Of a stretch of DNA of 64,000 nt, positions 55,203-64,000 are shown in pieces. Origin of the DNA: Cranoglanis bouderius (lineage: Eukaryota; Chordata; Actinopteri; Siluriformes; Cranoglanididae). The notes under the pieces are model-generated. The model had not been told where the DNA came from. It made no database searches and was given only the letters and a program-made list of their open reading frames with translations. Every line of letters begins with the position of its first letter. Positions within the stretch are counted from its first letter, which is position 1. Position numbers and translations under genes: made by a program. The stretch covers positions 17,103,760 to 17,167,759 of the forward strand of contig CM042543.1 of the NCBI GenBank assembly GCA_023630585.1. Reading direction: 5' to 3'.

Positions 55203-57452
55203 TGTCTCCTTGTAGAAAACTTCACCAAAACAATGATTAGACATTTTCTTTGTTGAAAATGTGTTTTTAAATTCTTATTATTATTAGCCTTAGATTCTTA
55301 TGGAACAGCTTCTACACAATTCCCTGTGAATGAGTTGTTACTATAGAAACAAGCACATTAATATAAACCTCTGGTTTGCCTTACAGCCAAAACTATTATC
55401 AGAGCTGCTGTTACAGAAAATTAATCAACACATTGTGCCCGAATAGAGAATTCAACTGTGGCATAAATAAAAATATTACATGTAATACACATTGATTTAC
55501 TATTTTAACCGTTGTCAGCCATTGTGTGTGAAAGCTTCTTTTTAAATGTTAAGGTTTTGCGATTCTCCCACAGCTATGTCCTACAAGACAACCACTCTTT
55601 ATAATCTTTATACTTTGGAAAAGCAGGTTTTAGTATTTAAGCCATCAAGGTAATATCAACATATGTGTATCCTGATGTTAAAAAAAAAGTGTTTAATCTC
55701 ATGCCATATCATGTGGAGCACATGGAAGAAGTGTGGCTCCCCAAGGAAAGGTGAATGTATTCAGGAAGGGTGGATGACCTTGCTGTAAGTTTGCTTTTGA
55801 AGATTGTTTAATAAAATTACAGCGAATAATATTCCCACTAAAGAAGTTTACCAGAAGTGAATGAGTAATAATGGTTATAATTACTAATAAGGTTATTATT
55901 AGTAAGTGAATAAATATCCTTCAATGAGTGGATGCGCTACTTGTTGAATATTCCTACTGAGACAAATAATTCACATAAAACACCACTCCATATAATATAT
56001 TCATATCTAAAGAACACTATGGTTTCTATTTATTTTGTATTTATATAGTAAGAAATATGGTAGGAAGCACTATTTTATGGTGAAAATGTGAGGAAGTTGT
56101 GCTATAATGAAGTCAATGCCTTTAATGCACAGGCCATTTCCTGCTATTGAAATACGAGGTTAGGCCTGTCTCATTTCACAAACACAGGATGTGGACCCTG
56201 GTCAGATTTATGTGCACCAAATAAGCAGGATAAACCAGTAAAATATACGTGCACAATAAAGCTTTCATAAAAGTGATATGTACAACAATTTGTGTATGTT
56301 TTTTTAGTTAGTTCACAAAAAAAGCTAATGGCAAGACTTCTGAGTAACAAAGAACAACATTAAACTGGCCTCCTCACTGTGCTCTACACCAGCACAAAAG
56401 AGATTGTGAATCTGTCCATTCATAGTGGGACACAGTGATGATGTATCTAGAGTAAGTGTGTGGCATATTGTATATTATACAAGAATTTTATACAACAATT
56501 TCCATTAATTTGATTGGCAAGTGACGTTCCAAGGGTGTTTGTATTTAGTGTAACATCACTGGGACGTTTTACTGTTTGTATCACTGAGCTCGTCTGTGTT
56601 TGCATGTAAAATTTCAGCAGTCGCAACATCAGTCCCGACATCATCAGCGTACATGGCAAATTACACATTTTTCATAAACATAATTTCGGACTTAAGCTAG
56701 CCAATGGGCCACCAGGGAATGTTTCTTCATCGGGATCTATTTCCACAAGCAGAGCAAAAACTAACCTAATTATATGGCAGTATTGGGTTCGAAACGTCAG
56801 TTATTCGATATTATTTTTTAGGTATAAAAATAATATCGCACTCAAAATTGTGTTGCTACGGTATATCGGCAGGGCTGGGGTTATCGCTGAGTATTTCCAC
56901 AGCTGTGGAAAGAAATGCATGGCTTAATAATATAATTGGACAATCAATGTTAATTAATTAATTAATTAAACCATTCATTCAAGTGACATTCAATCTGAAA
57001 AGAAAACTAAACTATTTATTACGACATGCTGTTAAAGCTACAATTATTTTATTGGTAAACTAAGCACATATTACATTCTTGCCTTAATGCAGTCCAGTAA
57101 TAGGTCTGCAAATGCAATGTACCATTAGAATGCCAAATTTTTACCAGGATTTTAGGTCCGCACAAACTTTGTTTGAATAACGAAGTGCCACTATTTTGGG
57201 GTCTAGCTTGTTTTCAGCAGAGAGACATCTGGGAAAGGAGTCAAAACAAAGCATGGCCATGAGGGCAATTGTTTTAGACTTCCAGGCAGGAACTTGCCTT
57301 GAGAAAAGACAAAATAAGCATGCTGATATATATTATTTCCTCTTAGGATTATTCTCTAAACAGGATGAGGCTGTTTGAATAAGGCATTTCACGGCTGAGC
57401 TGTTAAAGCACATTAGAGGCCTGCGAACAGCATCTAGTCTGGGACATGAACT
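55203..57452. other. Intergenic region upstream of cd93
   Basis: AT-rich sequence. No exon, RNA gene or clear mobile element was recognised. The last few hundred bases should include cd93 regulatory sequence. Confidence 0.5.
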
Positions 57453-57481
57453 GGATATATATGCGGTAAATCGTTGGAAAG
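57453..57481 (+). promoter_or_regulatory. cd93: TATA-like sequence close to cd93 start
   Basis: GGATATATATGCGG lies about 27 bp before the ATG. As a TATA box it would put the transcription start almost on the ATG, so it may instead be plain leader sequence. Weak support. Confidence 0.2.
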
Positions 57482-59128
57482 ATGCTCTGCGCTCTGATCG
57501 CGGTGCTCTGCGCTATGTTAGCTGCCGAAAGAGCGACATGCGCCTTTAGCAAGTGCACAGACAAAGCGTGCTTCACTCTCCACACAGAAAAGGTAACGTT
57601 TGAGGGAGCCAGAGCAAACTGCTTCGAAAACGGCGGCTACTTCATTACATTAAGAGACGATAATGATTTAAAAGCTGTGAAGTCAGTTCTCATGTTAGCC
57701 GGGAAGCTTTCGGTGCGGGAAAAAGTCTGGATAGGACTGAAGCTTTCTAAAGGGAGCTGTGTGCTCAGTAACGAGGTGCTGCACGGCTTCAGATGGATCT
57801 CTGGCGCCCCGGTTTCCTCCTACTCCAACTGGGGAAAGGAACCGAGGAGCACGTGCACGGAGGAGCGCTGCGTTTCGCTCTCTACTTCAACCGAGGAACT
57901 TAAATGGAGCGATGGATCTTGTAAAGAGCGCGCGCTTTATATGTGTGTGTATTATTTTAGGGGCATGTGCAAACCCTTGTTACTCGCGGGACCGGGAGAG
58001 GTTAATTACACACTTCCATTTTTAAAAGTGCCACTTAAACAAGATGGCGATTTGGCTATGTTACCTCATGCAACATTTGCTGAGATAAGCTGCGCGTATG
58101 ATAGTGATATGAACACTCTTGCGGTGTGTCAAGAAAGAGGCGCGCATTTCGTTTGGGAAAAGCCCGGACCATTTTGCGCCTCGACTCAGCGGAGTTGCAA
58201 AAACAGAAACGGAGGGTGTGATCAGCTGTGCGTCGATGATGATTATGCCGGAGTGCGTTGTGAATGTAAGAAGGACTACTACCTCGGGAATGATAACGTC
58301 ACATGTCTCCTTAAAGACGCCTGCCGCAATTCACCCTGCCAACACGAGTGCACGTCAGAACCGACCGGGTTTGCATGCACGTGTCGAAAAGGCTTTGAGC
58401 TTTCCGAAGATAAGGTCAGCTGCAAAGATGTTGATGAATGTACCCAGGACATTTGCAATGGTCATATATGTCACAATAAACAAGGGGGATATGAATGTGA
58501 ATGCAAGAAAGGCTTTAAGGACGTTGATGGTATGTGCGAGGACATAGACGAATGCGCAGAATCGGTGTGCGCGCATCACGCCAAGTGTCTCAATTCCGAG
58601 GGTTCGTTCTCTTGTTACTGCTCATCTGGCTTTAGAAAGCATGGAGAGCAATGTGTAGATATCAACGAATGTCTGAATCGGCCCTGTGAAGGTATATGCA
58701 ACAATACGGACGGCAGCTACACGTGTTCTTGTGGCCCAGGCTTCCGGTTAGCTGAGAACGGCATCAGCTGTGTTCCAGACCAGAAGCGTGCAACAACTTT
58801 ACATGATTTCGAAATATTATCAACTAAAGGGTTGGATCAGCCAGCATTAAGCACAGTCACGCCACTTTTAAGCACAGAGACAACTGCGGAAACGCACAAA
58901 AGCGTGCGCAAAGATGGCTCACTTGTCGGTTCTTGGGTCTTGGTGTATGCGTTAAGCTCGGTAATCCCCCTTCTCCTGCTGATTACACTCACTGCGGTTA
59001 TTGCTGTGCACCGCTGGAACCGCTCACGCAAAGACGCCAAGAAGAAAAACGCCACGACAGACAGCTACTGCTGGGTGTCTTCTGGATACACAACTCCGTT
59101 AGAAGCGCAGCGGAACAGAATATACTGA
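57482..59128 (+). CDS. cd93: CD93 (complement C1q receptor-like), single exon
   Basis: 548 residues without introns. Signal peptide about 1-20 (LCALIAVLCAMLAA). A C-type lectin-like domain, about 30-155, contains CFTLHTEKVTFEGARANC, WIGLKLSKGSC and SNWGKE. RGMCKPLLLAGPGEVNYTLP follows, matching the CD93 family. Five EGF repeats at 239-430 each have six Cys; the last three start DVDEC, DIDEC, DINEC and are calcium-binding type. Then a Thr/Ser-rich stalk, a TM helix about 488-509, and a 39-residue tail RSRKDAKKKNATTDSYCWVS. The basic juxtamembrane stretch and DSYxWV motif are seen in human CD93 and not in thrombomodulin, which decides the assignment. CD93 is an endothelial and myeloid adhesion receptor acting in angiogenesis and cell adhesion. 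The mucin-like stalk is much shorter than in human CD93. GC content is clearly above the flanks. Confidence 0.93.
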   Translation: MLCALIAVLCAMLAAERATCAFSKCTDKACFTLHTEKVTFEGARANCFENGGYFITLRDDNDLKAVKSVLMLAGKLSVREKVWIGLKLSKGSCVLSNEVLHGFRWISGAPVSSYSNWGKEPRSTCTEERCVSLSTSTEELKWSDGSCKERALYMCVYYFRGMCKPLLLAGPGEVNYTLPFLKVPLKQDGDLAMLPHATFAEISCAYDSDMNTLAVCQERGAHFVWEKPGPFCASTQRSCKNRNGGCDQLCVDDDYAGVRCECKKDYYLGNDNVTCLLKDACRNSPCQHECTSEPTGFACTCRKGFELSEDKVSCKDVDECTQDICNGHICHNKQGGYECECKKGFKDVDGMCEDIDECAESVCAHHAKCLNSEGSFSCYCSSGFRKHGEQCVDINECLNRPCEGICNNTDGSYTCSCGPGFRLAENGISCVPDQKRATTLHDFEILSTKGLDQPALSTVTPLLSTETTAETHKSVRKDGSLVGSWVLVYALSSVIPLLLLITLTAVIAVHRWNRSRKDAKKKNATTDSYCWVSSGYTTPLEAQRNRIY

Positions 59129-59695
59129 CTGCGCCACACTTCTTATAATGGACTACATCAGACCAGGAAAAAAAAAAAAAAAACTTTACTATTGTTTTGA
59201 TTTTTGATATTACACACACAATTACTTGTACTTTGAATGCTTTGGTTTTTTATTGGTTTGTTTTCATTTTTGTAATCAATAAGACTTGACATTTGATACA
59301 AGACATTATTACTGCATCACTGACTTGAACCACAGATCAAATCACCTTTGATCAGTAACCTTTTAATAACCTGTTATGGCCTAATGCCATTTTATCAAGT
59401 GGCCCCAAAACACAACACAGAATCTTAATGTAGCCCATGTGTATTATCCAAAATTATGCTTGTAAATGAATAAGCACTATACTACATATGGTTTTCAAGA
59501 TGTGGTCTAGGGACTCTCGGGGATCCTTCACACATAGACGGGGGTCCACAGTCATCATTTTAATTATGTGCTGAATGTGGAAATTACTATAAACTAGCGT
59601 ACTATCAACTGCAATCAAGGTTACTAAGTTATACACTCTTTAAAACTTTCAAAGAGGTTTGAGCTTATTTAAAGATTCTGCCTTGAACTTGTTTT

Positions 59696-59701
59696 AATAA
59701 A
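59696..59701 (+). terminator. cd93: Poly(A) signal, cd93
   Basis: AATAAA about 570 bp after the cd93 stop. It is the first canonical hexamer I see; another lies near 60105. Confidence 0.55.
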
Positions 59702-61151
59702 CACTCAGTTATAGGGTTTTACAAAGAACCTTTAAGGATTCCCACAGAGCAACAGACAGAGTTCTTGATTTATCCTTTTTATGGGTGTGATTGTTGTAGC
59801 TGTTATTTAATTATTATAGTTCTAAGCTTAATTGGCTGATCACAGTAATTGAATGGGTTTAAAATTATACCAATCACACCAATGTTTTTCTTAAAGGAAG
59901 CTCCATAACTTGAAAACAAGCATAAATGATGTCAACTCAAATCTAACTGCAGTGGTAATGAAACTCGCACTGATTACAAGATACAAAATGTTTTAAATAT
60001 ATGTTTGAACACATTTTAACTGGTTTAAGTTGAGTGGGTGATATGTTCAGGAATCAAAAATCTGTACTGACTCAAAGCGATGTGCCTAATAGTTAGACTA
60101 TGATAATAAAACAAATCTGAGCCTCAATCATAAATGGTCTGTGAGATTTTTTTTCTGGCCTTGTCTAATTGGTAGGAATTCACTTTCATGTTTTATTTAT
60201 ATAAAATTTACAAATATTGATATTAGTGATGTAGGTTTCTTTTCACATTATATATTGCCCTAATACTAATAATTTAATATGGCAAAACATTTGAACATTT
60301 AAAATTATGATCACATTAGGAACGGCAAAAATCCTTTTAAAGTACCCTGAACTCAAAAATGTGATTTTTAAATTGTTTAGTCATCTGGGATAGTTGATTT
60401 TAATGATTAAATGATTAATTAATGATGAATGACTTAATGCTTTTTAAACACTTCTGTAGCAGGTGCAACTCATGACCAGAGATCTTGGTGGGGCCAGACA
60501 TTAATAACCACATAGCCTCAATCAAAATTAAGTCAAAAGTCTATCACAGTTGACAGTTATGTTATAAGCTATGAAATTTTAGAGTCCTTTTTAGAGTAAC
60601 TTGGTTATAGGCAGTCGAGCGTTGACCACATACAGTCATCCACCACACAGTATAATAGTAGCTTTGAGTGAATTTTATATACTTTTTTTAAACACACAAA
60701 AGTCCTGAAACAACCCAAAATAATTTGGGCACTGGAAAATGGATACTTCTTTTTCTCTGGCTTTGCATGGGAAACAATCTCAACATGGTGCACACACATT
60801 TCTTATGTATGGACATAATCCACTCCATAAGTCCCCTTTCCCTCTCTCAATCTTTGCAAAATATCTTACAATAGAAATGGCTCTGTACATCAAAGACACG
60901 TACTTTGCCTTTGTTCGCAAAAATGTCTTAGATTGGATTTCCTATTTATTTGTATAAAACAAGGCAGCTACTGAACAGTGGGTGTTGGTCTTATGACTGT
61001 ATTCCAATGAGGAAAGGCTGAGCCAGAAATGGCACGTCTAGGAGGAGTTTCCTTCTACTTTCAACATTTATTAAGGTGCCTAAAATTTGGACTCCAGCAT
61101 TCTGGCTCACACATGAGACCGGTCTCTATACGATAAATAATTTGCTGGAGA
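59702..61151. other. Intergenic region between cd93 and thbd
   Basis: AT-rich sequence without recognised exon or mobile element. It should contain the thbd promoter; a TTATTAAGG element at 61068 is a weak TATA-like candidate about 80 bp before the ATG. Confidence 0.45.
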
Positions 61152-62177
61152 ATGGATTCCTACAGACCAGTCATCTCGTTTATTATTTTAATCTCCTTCC
61201 ATGTGGGATATACACTACGCTGTGCATGCAAAGAAGATTTAAGAACTTGCACAAGTATTCATAACATGCGAACCAACTTCAAATCTGCCCAGAAGATCTG
61301 CATGGAAAAGGGAGGTAAATTATTAACGCCATTGAGTAAAACTATAGACAGTTTTCTTTTCAACAAAACAGGACACTTCTGGATTGGTACAGAAGGTGAT
61401 TGTTTAAGCAGCAGCAGAAATTCTCGAGGTGATTCTGTGACTCTGAACAGAGGAGGAGAAGATGTGGCGTGTTCCTCACGGTGCACGTCGGTTTCTAGTA
61501 ACAGGAAGTTTACTGAGCGCTCATGCGAGGAACAGGCCGACGGCTTTTTGTGTGACGGCATTCAGTGGGAAAACTGCTGGGAGGACAGACCATCTGAAGT
61601 GCAAATTCTGAATAAGAAAGACTGTGGACTTGCTCCATGTGAACACCAGTGTGAAGAGGTTCCCGGAGGCCACATGTGTACCTGTTTTAACCCTGGTCTA
61701 TTCAGGCCAAGCAGCAAAAATCCTGAAAGATGTGAGTGCTACTGCGGCTCTACCACATGCCCACTGCTTTGCTCCAAGTGTCCTGATGGATTCATCAAAG
61801 ACGATGGACAGTGCACAGAGTTTGACGAATGCCAGTCAAATCACAACTGCGAGCACAAATGCAGGAACACTATCGGCAGTTACAAGTGCTCTTGCCATGA
61901 AGGGTTTATGCTGGTAAACAAAACTAAATGTGTTCCTCTTATAAATCCTACTCCATTAACTGCTGCACTTGTTACACCATCTGTAAATTACACATTGAGT
62001 CATGCAGCATTTGCAACTCCAGCAAAGTATATTGGTCTTACACTGTTTATCATGCTGGCTATATCTGCTCTGATAGGACTTCTGTATTATTTGCAAAAAA
62101 GCAAATCTGATGTACTTCTAAAAGATAGTGATGCTCCAGATGACATTACAGTTCAAGAGGCACAGTTACAACTGTAA
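61152..62177 (+). CDS. thbd: Thrombomodulin, short form, single exon
   Basis: 341 residues, intronless as in mammals. Signal peptide about 1-22 (PVISFIILISFHVGY). A reduced C-type lectin-like domain, about 28-135, contains NFKSAQKICMEKGGKLL, FWIGTEGDC and FTERSCEEQADGFLC. There are three EGF-like repeats: residues 158-194 (CGLAPCEHQCEEVPGGHMC), about 196-222 (CYCGSTTCPLLC, CPDGFIKDDGQC) and about 225-260 (FDECQSNHNCEHKC). A short Thr-containing stalk, a TM helix about 293-314 and a 27-residue tail follow. The three repeats align with human EGF4, EGF5 and EGF6, which hold the thrombin-binding and protein C cofactor function; EGF1-3 have no counterpart. Human thrombomodulin has 575 residues. 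Thrombomodulin converts thrombin into an activator of protein C on endothelium. Other short CTLD/EGF receptors (CLEC14A) fit less well because of the EGF4-6 pattern and the position beside cd93. Confidence 0.87.
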   Translation: MDSYRPVISFIILISFHVGYTLRCACKEDLRTCTSIHNMRTNFKSAQKICMEKGGKLLTPLSKTIDSFLFNKTGHFWIGTEGDCLSSSRNSRGDSVTLNRGGEDVACSSRCTSVSSNRKFTERSCEEQADGFLCDGIQWENCWEDRPSEVQILNKKDCGLAPCEHQCEEVPGGHMCTCFNPGLFRPSSKNPERCECYCGSTTCPLLCSKCPDGFIKDDGQCTEFDECQSNHNCEHKCRNTIGSYKCSCHEGFMLVNKTKCVPLINPTPLTAALVTPSVNYTLSHAAFATPAKYIGLTLFIMLAISALIGLLYYLQKSKSDVLLKDSDAPDDITVQEAQLQL

Positions 62178-62712
62178 AATTTCTTCTTTTCTTCATGACC
62201 AGTAATAACATCTTGGGTGACATTGTTTTATTTTTAGTCAATCTAAGTTACATGTTACATAATGTAAGGACTAATGATGGACATTGTTGTACACCAAAGT
62301 ACCTAGACGTCATATTTGAGTAACAGTCAAATATAGTATATTGAGAAATGATGCCAAAGTGACCCATTGAACTATGTTTAAAGCATCTTATATTATGTGT
62401 ACTTAACTATCAAAATACTTGGGTTTGAAAACAGAGAAAGTGCAGGAGGATCCAAACAATAATGTGTTTTTATAGTAGTATAAGCGTAAACAAGAAAGAC
62501 AAACACTATATGCATTTCAGTGTGTTTTTCAATGTAAGCAGTTTTAAAATTTCAACATATTCTTGTCTGTATAATTAATCATACTGTGCTGATGACTTTA
62601 TATGAAATCCAGACTTACATCAGGCATTTAAGCAAGAATGGAATAACTGAAACTACTTGGGTCATGTTAATATCATGCATGATGATCATGTTAATATTAG
62701 TTATCCTTGTTA

Positions 62713-62718
62713 AATAAA
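62713..62718 (+). terminator. thbd: Poly(A) signal, thbd
   Basis: AATAAA about 535 bp beyond the thbd stop, followed by GT-rich sequence (GTGTGCTAGTGTGT), a typical downstream element. Confidence 0.6.
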
Positions 62719-64000
62719 AAGTGTGCTAGTGTGTATTTAAATTAGTATAAGATTCACCTTATAAAACAATATGGATCTTATGATTATACCACATTACGTG
62801 AAATCTTGTGGTTTTCTGCTGATTGCAAAAGACTTCATTTGGTAACAGAACTGTCACATTGCCATAGACACGGCAATTTTCAGTGGTAACACTAGACAGC
62901 TAACATTAGCTGACCTGGGCTAACTAGCCAGGATTTATTATTTATCATATTATTTTTAAGCCACACGACATGTACACAATTTGAGTCAATCAGTCACTGA
63001 TTTCAAACCACCACTCATGCTGCTGAATTTCCAAAACTGCATGCATTTGCAAAGTTTGAGGTAGCAGTTAGCTAGCTGACTCAGGTGCCAATGTATTTTG
63101 TCAGCCAATTATGTTGTTTAGCCAGCTCTGTTGATGGAAAGCTAGCTACAGATTACCTGTTAAAACAGAGCCAAATTGATTCTCCATTCAGATAAACAAT
63201 TCAGTTTAGTTATTTTACAGGAGAAGACAGATTGACTAAAGGCAGATTGACTACAGGCTAAAAAAAATATTTAATTTTACTTTTTATACACAGTCTTACA
63301 AAGTCATCTGCAAAGTAAAAAGTAGTAATGAGTTGCTTGTGAATCCACTGGGAACAAAATCAAAATCACAAAGCGCTCTTCAAATAAAACCACATGTGAC
63401 GAGCCCTTTTGGTGACTGTACAAGAAAAAGTTAATGAAGTAGTTTGTGGAAATCTATGTAATCTGAAAGGTTAAATTCATAGTAGACTACATCTGTCTAA
63501 GCCAAGTGATAGGATGACATTAAAGGAGTAAACTATTTTAGGGTGCACTCTAATCATTTTGGTCGGTCCAAATGCTGTATTTATACTTATCAGTCTACCT
63601 CTTACTTTTGTTTTAACTGTATATTAATTTTCTCCCCTACCCAAAATAACACAACTTTAGCTTGCTAGTCAGCTTGCCAGCTAAATTTACTGCAAATAGT
63701 TGACTATAGTGGAGGTTCTCAAACCTTTTATAGCCAAGGACCTTTATACAGCCCTATAACTGTAAAACCAACAAATAAACAAACAAAAATACACAGACAC
63801 CATCAGTACAGATTTATTTTCTGAATGTAAACTGTTCAAATATTGGGGGGAAATTTTAATGTTCTTTTTATTATAGAGATATAATTTTTTTTTTTTTTTT
63901 TTTTTTTTTTGCTTTTTGATTTGTTTACTTCCCTGCAATGTGAAACCAAACCAAACCAGATAGCAAACAAACCAAAAGAATTAATTTCATTCTGATTCAG
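62719..64000. other. Intergenic sequence to window end
   Basis: AT-rich. The words TAGCTAGCT, GCTAACTAGCC and similar at 62895-63150 suggest an old repetitive sequence but no family was recognised. A T-run of about 25 lies at 63886-63910. No exon seen. Confidence 0.5.

Noticed and set aside
57482..59128. Calling the first lectin/EGF gene thrombomodulin
   Set aside because: The cytoplasmic tail (basic stretch plus DSYCWV), the MCKPLLLAGPGEVNYT segment and five EGF repeats fit CD93; the second gene has the thrombomodulin EGF4-6 pattern.

Overview
The window is vertebrate genomic DNA, and almost certainly from a ray-finned fish. Genes are split by long AT-rich introns with GT-AG borders. There are many Tc1-like DNA transposons, fish-type short interspersed repeats and long (TG)n/(TA)n microsatellites, and the proteins are recognisable vertebrate families. 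The repeat set resembles that of otophysan fish such as catfishes, but the species is inference only.

Left part (1-34.7 kb, + strand): the 3' portion of cnksr3 (scaffold protein CNK3; its SAM-domain exons lie before the window) runs from 5486 to its own stop at 18540. Four small exons follow that keep the reading frame, and then the PH-domain exons of ipcef1 (stop at 34357). Exon phases allow three products: CNK3 alone, a CNK2-like full-length CNK3-IPCEF1 fusion of roughly 1,000 residues, and IPCEF1 alone. The choice would be made by a splice donor lying inside the last cnksr3 coding exon.

Middle (34.9-48 kb): a pile of nested Tc1-type elements fills the gap between the 3' ends of ipcef1 and of a convergent classical calpain on the - strand. 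I reconstruct the calpain as 20 coding exons (38727-46290, 688 residues). It has a complete Cys-His-Asn catalytic triad, best fits the CAPN13/CAPN14 clade, and needs two GC-AG introns.

48-54.5 kb: a repeat block with no host gene. It holds a 5'-truncated RTE-like LINE on the - strand between two (TA)n tracts, a Tc1 copy that has lost one end, a second Tc1 fragment and older remnants.

Right part (57.4-62.2 kb, + strand): two intronless type I membrane receptors in tandem. The first is cd93 (C-type lectin-like domain, five EGF repeats, TM, conserved tail). The second is a short thrombomodulin (thbd) with a C-type lectin-like domain and only three EGF-like repeats, which align with human EGF4-5-6, the minimal thrombin/protein C cofactor unit. 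CNK3/IPCEF1 act in Ras/PI3K-Arf and ENaC scaffolding; cd93 and thbd act on the endothelial surface. I see no functional reason for all these genes to be together, only linkage.

All exon borders come from reading splice sites and phases by eye. Family assignments come from remembered family sequences, not from a search.
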